Origin: Pseudideonella sakaiensis
Lineage (GTDB): Bacteria > Pseudomonadota > Gammaproteobacteria > Burkholderiales > Burkholderiaceae_C
DNA: 64,000 nucleotides
Direction of reading: 5' to 3'
NCBI RefSeq assembly: GCF_001293525.1
Contig: NZ_BBYR01000040.1
Span: 1-64,000 of the forward strand
Position numbers and translations under genes: made by a program. This document shows positions 56,866 through 64,000 of this stretch, one piece after another (within the stretch, counting starts at the first letter, position 1; every line of letters starts with the position of its first letter). The notes beneath the pieces were generated by a model. That model ran no database searches and was not told where the DNA came from. It saw nothing but the letters and a program-made list of their open reading frames with translations.

Positions 56866-57627
56866 ATGCCGCCGCCCGACGCCGCCCGCCCGCCCGCCGC
56901 GCTGCCGCGGCGCCGGCTGCTCCAGGCGGGCGTGGCTGCGGCCACCGCCGCGGCGGCGGCCGTGCCGGCCTGGGCGCGCAAGATCCCGCTGCCGATCCGC
57001 CCGCCGATCCAGCGCCGCGACACCACGCTGCGCATCGGCTACTTCGGCGACAGCACCACCCGCGGCGCCTGGTACAACGGCAACCCCGCGCCCTACCCCG
57101 ACAACTACACCTTCCTGCACCTCGCCGGCCTCATCCAGGCCACCCTGGCCGAGTACGCGCCGCTGGAGGTGCGCGAGGAAGGCAACGACGCGGTCAGCGG
57201 CGCGCTGCTGCTGACCGGCGGCCTGATCCGCAACGACATCGGCAGCATCCGCCCCTTCGCCGAGCGCCTGCAGCTGCAGCCCTACGACGCCGTGATCGTC
57301 GGCGTCGGCATCTGCGACGCCCTCTACGGCCACACCCCCGAGCAGTTCCGCCAGACCCTCGCCGGCCTCTACGCCACCGCGCGCGATGCCGGCATCCCGA
57401 TCGTCTTCGAGACGCCGAACCCGGTCCCCACCTCCACCATCTCGCCGCTGGTCGAGTCCTACCGGCCGCTCTACGCCGCCTACGACCTCGTCATCGACCA
57501 GAACCAGCCGACCGAGATGTCCGACGCCTTCCACCCCACCATCCAGGGCTACGGCGCCAAGGTCGAGCGCGTCGCCAGCGTGCTGCGCAGCGCGATGACG
57601 CGGCGGTTCATGTTGATCGAGGCCTGA
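56866..57627 (+). CDS. Exported SGNH/GDSL-type hydrolase
   Basis: A 253 aa protein with a twin-arginine-like signal (RRRLLQAGVAAATAAAAAVPAWA, residues 15-37) and an SGNH-hydrolase domain: block I GYFGDSTTRGAW (nucleophile Ser), Gly of block II in REEGNDAVSG, block III-like VGVGICDALYG and a C-terminal Asp-x-x-His (SDAFHPTIQGYG). It probably removes acyl groups from a periplasmic polysaccharide. The ATG at 56866 is chosen; a GTG at 56857 overlaps the gmd stop (GTGA) and would also work. It is likely in the gmd transcript. Confidence 0.83.
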   Translation: MPPPDAARPPAALPRRRLLQAGVAAATAAAAAVPAWARKIPLPIRPPIQRRDTTLRIGYFGDSTTRGAWYNGNPAPYPDNYTFLHLAGLIQATLAEYAPLEVREEGNDAVSGALLLTGGLIRNDIGSIRPFAERLQLQPYDAVIVGVGICDALYGHTPEQFRQTLAGLYATARDAGIPIVFETPNPVPTSTISPLVESYRPLYAAYDLVIDQNQPTEMSDAFHPTIQGYGAKVERVASVLRSAMTRRFMLIEA

Positions 57628-57633
57628 GCGGCT

Positions 57634-57644
57634 GGGGGGGGGGG
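57634..57644. repeat. Run of 11 G between convergent genes
   Basis: An uninterrupted run of 11 G residues lies in the 25-base gap between the stop codons of the SGNH hydrolase and the convergent FkbM gene. It is non-coding. Such homopolymers are prone to slippage and to sequencing error. Confidence 0.85.
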
Positions 57645-57652
57645 CCCGCTGC

Positions 57653-58627
57653 TCACCCCTCGAGCCAGCGCCGCCACTCCGCCGAGTACAGCTCGCCGAA
57701 GTCCGACAGCGGCGCGGTACGCCCCGACGATACGTCCGTCACGGGCAGGTGGCCGATCACCTCGGAACGGCGCACGCCGCGCGCGTGCGTCAGACGCCCG
57801 GTCTCGTCGCGGCCCTCGCGGAAGCGCGAGGGCCGCGGGCGGCGGTCCTCGATCCGGCCCTCGAACGCGGGCGCCAGGTCTTCCCGCACGTAGAACACGT
57901 TGCTGCCCGCGCCATTGCTGCCCAGCAGCACGTAGCCGCGCGCCGCCGCCTGCGCATTCAGCGCCGCGATCGATGCCCCGTAGTACAGGTTCGACGCGTG
58001 CGCGCGGCCCCGCACGAAGTCCGGCGCATACGGCGTGGACAGCGGCAGCAGGTCGCCGAAGGCCGAGTTGTATTCCGCCGCCACCAGCCACGGCCGCACG
58101 CCCTGGATCGCCTGCCAGACCCAGTAGTCGTTGCCGTCGATGTCCACGCTCAGCAGCCCGATCTCGCCGCGCATCCCGCCGTCCGCGATCAGCGCGTCGA
58201 TGTTGTCCACCGTGATGAAGGCCGCCGTGGCCGTCAGGTCGTGCCGCCAGCTGATCGCATCGGCCCGGGTGCGCGCGATGTTCGTCTCGCTGCCGTCGAT
58301 CACCAGCCCGCGCCAGTTGCGGTGCATCATCAGGAAGCGCGCGTTCGATTCGCGGAAGTCCTCCACCCCGAACTCGACGAAGCTCTGCGGGATCTCCGGC
58401 AGCCGGTGCACCAGCCACTCGAGGATGCCGTCCTCGCCCCACTGCGAGAACACCGAGAACTCGATGTCCGCCAGGCAGCGCACGCGTTCGATGGCGCGCT
58501 GCTGCAGCGCCGCGGTGGCACCCTGCAGCGCGAGCGCGCGCTCCAGCAGCGGGTCGGCACGCAGGCTGAAGAGGGCGAAGTTGCCGGCCTTCTGGACGGT
58601 GTGGGCGAGTTGTTGCTTCAGGCTCAT
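57653..58627 (-). CDS. FkbM-family methyltransferase-like protein
   Basis: A 324 aa protein with a class I methyltransferase fold: SFVEFGVEDFRESNARFL (SAM-binding strand and Gly), WRGLVIDGSETNIART (acidic residue at strand 2), and GLLSVDIDGNDYWVWQAI. The glycine motif is E-F-G-V rather than the canonical ExGxG, as in many FkbM proteins of polysaccharide loci. It likely O-methylates a sugar or lipid-linked glycan. It is encoded on the opposite strand from the flanking gmd and flippase genes, with the acyltransferase upstream in the same direction. Confidence 0.82.
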   Translation of the reverse strand: MSLKQQLAHTVQKAGNFALFSLRADPLLERALALQGATAALQQRAIERVRCLADIEFSVFSQWGEDGILEWLVHRLPEIPQSFVEFGVEDFRESNARFLMMHRNWRGLVIDGSETNIARTRADAISWRHDLTATAAFITVDNIDALIADGGMRGEIGLLSVDIDGNDYWVWQAIQGVRPWLVAAEYNSAFGDLLPLSTPYAPDFVRGRAHASNLYYGASIAALNAQAAARGYVLLGSNGAGSNVFYVREDLAPAFEGRIEDRRPRPSRFREGRDETGRLTHARGVRRSEVIGHLPVTDVSSGRTAPLSDFGELYSAEWRRWLEG

Positions 58628-58677
58628 CGGGGTTCCAGCAGGGCCGGCCGGGGCGCGGCCGTGTCGGTTCAGGGGCG

Positions 58678-59289
58678 TCAGCGCTCCGCGGTGCCCACCA
58701 CGCGGGCCGGGCTGCCGACCACCTTCGCATACGGCGGCACGTCGCGCGTCACCAGCGAGCAGGCACCGACGATCGCGCCCTCGCCGATGGTCACGCCCTT
58801 CAGCACCACGGCGTTGAAGCCGATCCAGGCATCGTTGCCGATCACGATCGGTGCCGCGGGCACGTCGTCGAGGGTGCTCGGGTGGCCGCTCGAGAAGATG
58901 TCGTCGAAGTGGCGCGCGCGCGCCGCCGCCGACACCGCGTGCGCGTTGTTGTCGTGGATGTTCACGCCGTGCGAGATCAGCACGCGGTCGCCGATCGTCA
59001 CCGAGGCGGCAGACCAGATCCGGGTCCCCTCGCCGACGAAGCAGCGCTGGCCGATGCGGATGCGGCCGCCATGGCCCATGGTCTGCAGCTCCGCCAGCAC
59101 CTGCGAGCCCGCGCCCACCTCGATGTGCGTGCGCGGCTGGCCGTTGCGGATGCGGCTGCTCGGGTGCAGCACCGCACCCTCGCCGAGCACGCAGCGCCAC
59201 CGCTTCTTGCGCGCCGCCGGCCAGTGCAGCAGCGCGCCGACGCCGCGCCACGCGGCGGCCAGCAGCTTCAGCAAGGGACCTCGGTTCAT
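58678..59289 (-). CDS. Left-handed beta-helix O-acyltransferase
   Basis: A 203 aa hexapeptide-repeat protein. Repeats run from about 35 to 195 (VLGEGAVLHPSSRI; IVIGNDAWIGFNAVVLKGVTIGEGAIVGACSLVTRDV) and the C-terminal PPYAKVVGSPARVVG is typical of maltose/serine/colanic-acid acetyltransferases. The catalytic His is probably in NIHDNNAHAV. It would acetylate a sugar of the surface polysaccharide. It precedes the methyltransferase gene by 50 bases on the minus strand. The 172-base gap upstream, shared with the divergent flippase gene, contains a 12-base tandem repeat. Confidence 0.86.
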   Translation of the reverse strand: MNRGPLLKLLAAAWRGVGALLHWPAARKKRWRCVLGEGAVLHPSSRIRNGQPRTHIEVGAGSQVLAELQTMGHGGRIRIGQRCFVGEGTRIWSAASVTIGDRVLISHGVNIHDNNAHAVSAAARARHFDDIFSSGHPSTLDDVPAAPIVIGNDAWIGFNAVVLKGVTIGEGAIVGACSLVTRDVPPYAKVVGSPARVVGTAER

Positions 59290-59460
59290 CGGGACACGGT
59301 TCGCAGGACGGAGCGGGGCAGGGAGGGCGCCGCGGCACCGGCGGCCCACGGCGCCGCGTCGTCGGGACGGTCGGGCGGCAGGCCCGTGGGCGACGGGATC
59401 GGCGGGCGCCGAGTGTAGCCGCGGGCCCGTCGCCGCCCGGCGGCGACAATCGGCGCCGCC

Positions 59461-59508
59461 GATGCGCCCGCCGATGAGCCCGCCGATGCGCCCGCCGAGG
59501 TGCCCGCC
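59461..59508 (+). repeat. 12-base tandem repeat at the flippase gene start
   Basis: Four units of GATGCGCCCGCC or close variants (GATGAGCCCGCC, GATGCGCCCGCC, GAGGTGCCCGCC) lie end to end. The first three units each supply an ATG in the frame of the flippase gene (59462, 59474, 59486), so the repeat encodes alternative starts for one protein. Copy-number change would leave the frame intact. Confidence 0.8.
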
Positions 59509-60949
59509 GGGCCGCCCGAAGGGCCACGACCGGCGCGCGCCGCACGGAGCTTGCCTCATTCACGCCCCAGCCCCCCCTCCTCCCGCCGCCGGCGGCGACG
59601 ACGATCACGCCGCCCGCCAGGCGCGCGCGGCCGCGCGCCGCCGCGGCATCTCCCGTACCGCCGCGGCCGCAGCCGCCGCGAAGGCCGTGTCGGTGGCCAC
59701 GCTGCTGGTGTCGGTGCCGCTGACGCTGAACTACCTCGGCCCCGAGCGCTACGGCCTGTGGATGGCGCTCAGCTCGCTCGCCGCGCTGCTCGCCTTCGCG
59801 GACCTGGGCATCGGCAACGGCGTGCTGACGCTGGTGGCCAAGGCCCACGGCGAAGGCGACATCGCGGCGTTGCGGCGGGTGATCTCCAGCGCCGGCGTCG
59901 CGCTGTGCGGCATCGCGGCGCTGCTGCTGCTCGCGCTCGCGCTGCTCCACCCCTGGGTGCCCTGGGCACGGCTGTTCAACGTGCGCAGCGCCCAGGCGGT
60001 GGCCGAGGCCGGCCCGGCCTTCGCGGTGTTCGGCGCCAGCTTAGCGCTCGCGATCCCGCTGACGGTGGTGCAGCGCGTGCAGCTCGGGCTGCAGCGCGGC
60101 TTCCTCGCCAACCTGTGGCAGATCGGCGGCAACCTGCTCGGCCTGGCCGGCGTGCTGCTGGCGATCCGGCTGGAGGCCGGGCTGCCCTGGCTGGTCGCCG
60201 GCTTCACCGGCCTGCCGCTGCTGGCGGCGCTGGCCAACACGCTGTGGTTCTTCGGCCGCGTGCGGCCGGACCTGGCGCCGCGGCCGGCCGCCCTCTCCCG
60301 CCCGGTGCTGTCGGTGCTGGCGCGCACCGGCTTCCTGTTCTTCGTGCTGCAGGCGGTGGCCGCGCTCACCTACGCGTCCGACCCGATGGTGATCGCCCAG
60401 CTGCTGGGCGCCGGCGCGGTCGCCCCCTTCGCGGTCACGGAGCGCCTGTTCGGCGTCATCACGATGCTGCTCGGCCTGGCGCTGACGCCGCTGTGGCCGG
60501 CCTACGGCGAGGCGCTGGCGCGCGGCGATGCCGACTGGGTGCGGCGCACGCTGCGGCGCTCGCTGCTGCTGGCCGGCGGCGGCGCGGCCGTCCTGTCGCT
60601 GGGCCTGGTCGTCTTCGGCCCCTGGATCCTGCGCACCTGGACCGGCAGCGAGCTCGGCGTCGGCCGCGGCCTGCTGATCGCCTTCGCCGTCTGGAAGGTG
60701 CTGGAGGCGATCGGGCTCGCGCTCGCGATGTTCCTGAACGCGGCCCACCTGGTGCGTTTCCAGGTCGGCGTGGCCCTGGTGACCGCCACGGCAGCCATCG
60801 CGGGCAAGCTGCTGCTGACGCCGCTGCTCGGCCCCGCGGGCGTGCTCTGGGCCTCGGCCGGCGCCTTCGCGGTGTGCTGCCTGCTGCCCTTCGCTTGGCG
60901 GCTGCGGCGCCTGCCGGTGCTGGCCGGGCCGGCGGGGCCCGCCGCCTAG
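59486..60949 (+). CDS. Polysaccharide flippase (Wzx/MATE-like oligosaccharide exporter)
   Basis: About 487 aa with roughly 12 membrane spans. The N-terminal SVPLTLNYLGPERYGLWMALSSLAALLAFADLGIGNG is diagnostic of polysaccharide-biosynthesis flippases. It should translocate undecaprenyl-linked sugar units across the inner membrane. The start is uncertain: ATGs at 59462, 59474 and 59486 all lie in a tandem repeat and none has a clear ribosome binding site. The first 55 residues are a Pro/Arg/Asp-rich cytoplasmic extension. A TAGAAT hexamer overlaps its stop codon (60947-60952) and may serve the next gene. Confidence 0.82.
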   Translation: MRPPRCPPGRPKGHDRRAPHGACLIHAPAPPPPAAGGDDDHAARQARAAARRRGISRTAAAAAAAKAVSVATLLVSVPLTLNYLGPERYGLWMALSSLAALLAFADLGIGNGVLTLVAKAHGEGDIAALRRVISSAGVALCGIAALLLLALALLHPWVPWARLFNVRSAQAVAEAGPAFAVFGASLALAIPLTVVQRVQLGLQRGFLANLWQIGGNLLGLAGVLLAIRLEAGLPWLVAGFTGLPLLAALANTLWFFGRVRPDLAPRPAALSRPVLSVLARTGFLFFVLQAVAALTYASDPMVIAQLLGAGAVAPFAVTERLFGVITMLLGLALTPLWPAYGEALARGDADWVRRTLRRSLLLAGGGAAVLSLGLVVFGPWILRTWTGSELGVGRGLLIAFAVWKVLEAIGLALAMFLNAAHLVRFQVGVALVTATAAIAGKLLLTPLLGPAGVLWASAGAFAVCCLLPFAWRLRRLPVLAGPAGPAA

Positions 60950-61090
60950 AATCGCGGGCTTGCCGCCGCCGATGACGATGCCCCCGACCGCCGCCGAACC
61001 GACCGCCCGCCGCAGGCCCGCGCCCGCCTGCGCGGCAGCGACAGCGACCGCTTCCGCCGGCCGCCGACGGTTGCGCTGCGGAGGCCGCCG

Positions 61091-62017
61091 ATGAGCCGCG
61101 CCGTCGTGCTCGGCGCGGCCGGCTTCATCGGCCGGCGCGCGGCGCGCGCGCTGGCGCAGCGCGGCCTGGAGGTGATCGGCCTCGGCCACGGCGACTGGGC
61201 CGGCAGCGCCCCGGCCGACTGGGGCCTGGCGCGCTGGCAGGCCGGCGACATCGGCCTGGAGACCCTGGACGCGCTGGTGGGCGACGCGGACGTCGACGTC
61301 TACCTGCATTGCGCCGGCGGCAGCGCGGTCGGCGCCTCCTACGCCGCGCCGCTGACGGACTTCCACCGCTCCGTCTCCACCACCGCCGCGCTGCTCGAGC
61401 ACGTGCGCCGGCGCGGCCGCGGCCGCGTGGTGCTGGCCTCGAGCGCGGCCGTCTACGGCGACCAGGGCGACGTCGACCTGACCGAGACCTCGGTGCGCTC
61501 GCCGATGTCGCCCTACGGCTTCCACAAGCAGGCCGCCGAGCAGGTGGGCGATTCCTACGCCCGCTTCTTCGGCGTCGACGTCGGCGTGGTGCGGCTGTTC
61601 TCGGTCTACGGCGAGGGTCTGCGCAAGCAGCTGCTGTGGGATGCCGCGAACAAGCTGATGCGCGGCGAGACCGGCTTCTTCGGCACCGGCCACGAGCTGC
61701 GCGACTGGATCCACGTCGACGACGCCGCGACGCTGCTGGCGGCGGTGGCGACCACGCCGTCGGGCCGCTTCGACGTCTACAACGGCGGCCACGTGCATGC
61801 GAGCACGCGCCAGGTGCTGGGCACGCTGGCGCAGGCGCTGGACCTGCCGCTGGTGCCCGCCTTCAACGGCGAGGCGCACAGCGGCAACCCGCGCCGCCTC
61901 ACCGCCGACTGCAGCCATGCGCGGCGCCAGCTCGGCTGGACGCCGACGGTGGCGCTGGCCGACGGCCTGCGCCGCTACGCCCGCTGGTTCCTGCAGGCGC
62001 ACGGGTCGGCCGCGTGA
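61091..62017 (+). CDS. NAD-dependent epimerase/dehydratase
   Basis: A 308 aa extended SDR: GAAGFIGRR cofactor motif at 8-16, VDVYLHCAGGS, catalytic LASSAAVYGDQ and Tyr-Lys pair SPYGFHKQAAE, then WIHVDDAATLLAAV. It would epimerise, reduce or dehydrate a nucleotide sugar; the exact reaction is not decided by sequence. GGAGG lies 6 bases upstream of the ATG. It begins a tightly coupled run of polysaccharide genes: the next gene starts at GTGA overlapping its stop. Confidence 0.88.
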   Translation: MSRAVVLGAAGFIGRRAARALAQRGLEVIGLGHGDWAGSAPADWGLARWQAGDIGLETLDALVGDADVDVYLHCAGGSAVGASYAAPLTDFHRSVSTTAALLEHVRRRGRGRVVLASSAAVYGDQGDVDLTETSVRSPMSPYGFHKQAAEQVGDSYARFFGVDVGVVRLFSVYGEGLRKQLLWDAANKLMRGETGFFGTGHELRDWIHVDDAATLLAAVATTPSGRFDVYNGGHVHASTRQVLGTLAQALDLPLVPAFNGEAHSGNPRRLTADCSHARRQLGWTPTVALADGLRRYARWFLQAHGSAA

Positions 62018-63267
62018 ACGCGCGCATGCCGCTCCCCGCGGCTGCGCCGGCCGCCGCGGCCGCGCAGCCGGACGCGCCGGCCGGCCCGCGGCGGCGCATT
62101 GCGCTGCACGTCGAGTTCTCCGACGGCTGGCTCGGCGGCGTCAACTACTTCGGCAACCTGGTGCGCGCGGTGCAGGAGCTGCCCGCGCCGGGCGTCGAGT
62201 TCGTCGTGGTCACCGGGCGCCGGCCCGACGAGCGGCTGCTGGCCGGCTTCCCGCCGGTGGAGGTGGTGCGCGACGCGATGGTCGAGCGCTGGTCCGCGCC
62301 CTGGCTGCGCCGCAAGCTGCACCAGAAGTTCACGCTGTCGGACCCGCCGCTGCGGCGGCTGCTGCAGCGCCACGGCGTGGACCTGCTGTCGCATGCCGGC
62401 TACCTGGGCGCCGGCAGCCCGATCCCGACGCTCGGCTGGGTGCCGGACTTCCAGCACCTGCACCTGCCCGAGGTGTTCCGCCGCTGGGACCTGGTGCGCC
62501 GCAATGCCGAGATCGCGCGCATCGTGCGCGGCTGCACGCGGGTCATCGTCAGCAGCGAGTCGGCGCGCGGCGACCTGCTGCGCATCGCGCCCGAGGCCGC
62601 CGCCAAGGCCGAGGTGCTGCGCTTCGCCGGCCCGGTGCCCGCCGCGGCGCGCCTCGTCGACCTGCCGACGCTGCAGGCGCGCTACGGCTTCGCGGGCGAC
62701 TTCGTCTTCCTGCCGAACCAGTACTGGAGCCACAAGAACCACCTCGCGGTGATCCGCGCGGTGGCGGCGCTGCGCCGCGACGGCCGCCGCCTGACGGTGC
62801 TGTCGACCGGCAAGACCGCCGACTACCGCCAGCCCGACTTCTTCGCCGGCGTCGAGGCCGAGATCGCGCGGCTCGGCGTGGCCGAGGACTACCGGGTGCT
62901 CGGCGTGCTGCCCTACGACGACGTGGCCTCGCTGCTGCACCACTGCCGCTTCGTCGTGAACCCCTCGCGCTTCGAGGGCTGGAGCACCACGGTCGAGGAG
63001 GCCAAGGCGGCCGGCAAGCCGATCGTGCTGTCGGACATCCCGGTGCACCGCGAGCAGGCGCCGGCCGATGCGGACTTCTTCGCGCCGCAGGACGTCGAGC
63101 AGCTGGCCACGCTGATGTGGCGCCGCTGGACCGCGCCGGCAGGCCCTGCCGGCCGCGCCGCGGACGGCAGCGGCGCGCCCGACGGCGACGCGGTGGCGCG
63201 CCGCCGCGCCTTCGCCCGCACCTACCTCGCGATCGTCGAGCGCGCCTGCTCCGGAGGCGCGCCGTGA
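62014..63267 (+). CDS. Glycosyltransferase, GT4 (family 1) type
   Basis: A 417 aa GT-B glycosyltransferase. The N-terminal domain has EFSDGWLGGVNYFGNL; the C-terminal Rossmann domain has FLPNQYWSHKNHLAVIRAV, VLPYDDVASLLHHCRFVVNPSRFEGWSTTVEEAKAAGKPIVLSD, with the E-x7-E element (FEGWSTTVEE) that binds nucleotide sugar. It adds a sugar to a lipid-linked acceptor in the cytoplasm. The GTG at 62014 overlaps the epimerase stop (GTGA); an ATG at 62026 is an alternative. A low-complexity Ala/Pro N-terminus precedes the domain. Confidence 0.88.
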   Translation: MNARMPLPAAAPAAAAAQPDAPAGPRRRIALHVEFSDGWLGGVNYFGNLVRAVQELPAPGVEFVVVTGRRPDERLLAGFPPVEVVRDAMVERWSAPWLRRKLHQKFTLSDPPLRRLLQRHGVDLLSHAGYLGAGSPIPTLGWVPDFQHLHLPEVFRRWDLVRRNAEIARIVRGCTRVIVSSESARGDLLRIAPEAAAKAEVLRFAGPVPAAARLVDLPTLQARYGFAGDFVFLPNQYWSHKNHLAVIRAVAALRRDGRRLTVLSTGKTADYRQPDFFAGVEAEIARLGVAEDYRVLGVLPYDDVASLLHHCRFVVNPSRFEGWSTTVEEAKAAGKPIVLSDIPVHREQAPADADFFAPQDVEQLATLMWRRWTAPAGPAGRAADGSGAPDGDAVARRRAFARTYLAIVERACSGGAP

Positions 63268-64000
63268 ACGCGCCGGCCGCCCCGACCGTCAGCATCGTCA
63301 CGATCTCGAAGGACGATCCGGAGGGCCTGCTGCGCTCGCTGGCCTCGGCCCGCGCGCAGCAGTTCGCCGACTACGAGCACCTGCTGGTGCTGGCCGGCCG
63401 CTCGCGTGACGCGGCGCTGCCGGCGGACCCGCGGCTGCGCCGCGTCGACGCGGCGGCGCCCGGCATCTCGCAGGCGCTGAACGCCGGCGTGCAGGCGGCG
63501 CGCGGCACCTGGGTGCAGTTCCTGAACGGCGGCGACACCTATGCCGACGCGGGCTCGCTCGGCGCGATGGTCGAGCGGGCCGACGCGCGGGTGGCGATGG
63601 TCTGCGCCTTCGCGCGCGTGCTGCAGCGCGACTTCACCATCCCGCGCCGCGCGCTGCGCCCGGGCCGCGACGGCTTCCTCTACATCTCGCACCAGGCCAC
63701 GCTGTTCCGCCGCGCGCTGTTCGACGCGCACGGCCTGTTCGAGCCCGGCGTGCGCATCCACATGGACCTGGAGTGGCTGGCGCGGCTGCCGCAGGACCTG
63801 CCCTACGCCTTCCTCGCGCGCGAGACCATCCACTTCGATCCGCACGGCGTCTCGGCCACGCAGGTGGTGGAGGCCTCGATGGAGGAGGTGCGCATCCTGT
63901 GGCGCCGCCCCGCCACCCGAGCGCGGGTGCCGCTGGTGCTGCTGCTGCTGCTGCCCTTCCGCGTGCTGCGGCGCGAGCTGCGGAAGTGGAGCGGGTCATG
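63264..64000 (+). CDS. Glycosyltransferase family 2, reaching the window edge
   Basis: At least 245 codons of a GT-A glycosyltransferase: PTVSIVTISKDDPEGLLRSL at the N-terminus, nucleotide-binding region APGISQALNAGVQAARGTWVQFLNGGD, where GGD stands in the DxD position. The GTG at 63264 overlaps the previous stop (GTGA) and has GGAGG 6 bases upstream. The last in-window bases are ...TCA-TG, so a TGA ending at 64001 is likely, overlapping an ATG at 63998-64000 that would start the next gene. The protein is therefore probably nearly complete. Confidence 0.86.
   Translation, partial: MNAPAAPTVSIVTISKDDPEGLLRSLASARAQQFADYEHLLVLAGRSRDAALPADPRLRRVDAAAPGISQALNAGVQAARGTWVQFLNGGDTYADAGSLGAMVERADARVAMVCAFARVLQRDFTIPRRALRPGRDGFLYISHQATLFRRALFDAHGLFEPGVRIHMDLEWLARLPQDLPYAFLARETIHFDPHGVSATQVVEASMEEVRILWRRPATRARVPLVLLLLLPFRVLRRELRKWSGS

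Noticed and set aside
57749-59460. Long upstream extension of the flippase frame
   Set aside because: It is antisense to the FkbM and acyltransferase genes and lacks protein-like composition; only the part from about 59462 onward is plausible.

Overview
The window is chromosomal DNA from a very GC-rich bacterium, most likely a betaproteobacterium of the order Burkholderiales (Rubrivivax/Leptothrix/Azohydromonas-like). This placement is an inference from the high GC content, the glnA - DUF4124 - ntrB - ntrC order, the aerobic benzoyl-CoA (box) gene cluster and the family content. Genes are tightly packed with many ATGA/GTGA stop-start overlaps. I see no rRNA, tRNA, insertion sequence, prophage or CRISPR array.

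Layout. 18-9836 (minus): a propionyl-CoA to succinyl-CoA operon (mcm, GNAT, meaB, pccB, pccA, VOC epimerase candidate) followed by yaaA and a prolyl-4-hydroxylase-like dioxygenase. A divergent GntR regulator (9934) shares an AT-rich perfect palindrome with mcm. 10676-12808 (plus): folA, two GST-fold genes and a small membrane protein. 12814-22204 (minus): a benzoate uptake and activation operon (DUF4863, boxD, bclA, a hydrolase, livK-H-M-G-F). 22309-27853 (plus): boxR, then boxCBA for oxygenation and ring cleavage of benzoyl-CoA. TGCA-N6-TGCN motifs sit at both control regions.

27816-31414 (minus): a C39-peptidase ABC exporter and its HlyD adaptor. 31534-33617 (plus): a QseBC/PmrAB-like two-component pair. 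33604-37632 (minus): a five-gene operon encoding a thermostable-hemolysin-family protein, a short AMP-forming ligase, a haem-oxygenase-fold protein with a complete diiron ligand set, an SDR and a TPR lipoprotein-sized exported protein. A lone TTAAC direct repeat of the PmrA/QseB-box type lies upstream of it. I regard this operon, with its regulator pair and perhaps the exporter, as the best candidate for an undescribed biosynthetic system here.

37728-42188: a lipoprotein, a large exported alpha/beta hydrolase with a divergent GntR regulator, and exonuclease III. 42252-47234 (minus): nitrogen control (glnA with a sigma-54-type promoter and a strong terminator, a DUF4124 protein, ntrBC). 47452-55527: a CinA-like protein, an EI24 membrane protein, a sterol-desaturase-family hydroxylase, a SASA-type esterase lipoprotein, a polysaccharide deacetylase, a YVTN beta-propeller, an AIM24 protein and an exported ATP-dependent DNA ligase. 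55718-64000: a surface-polysaccharide locus (gmd, SGNH hydrolase, FkbM methyltransferase, acyltransferase, flippase, epimerase, two glycosyltransferases) that continues beyond the window.
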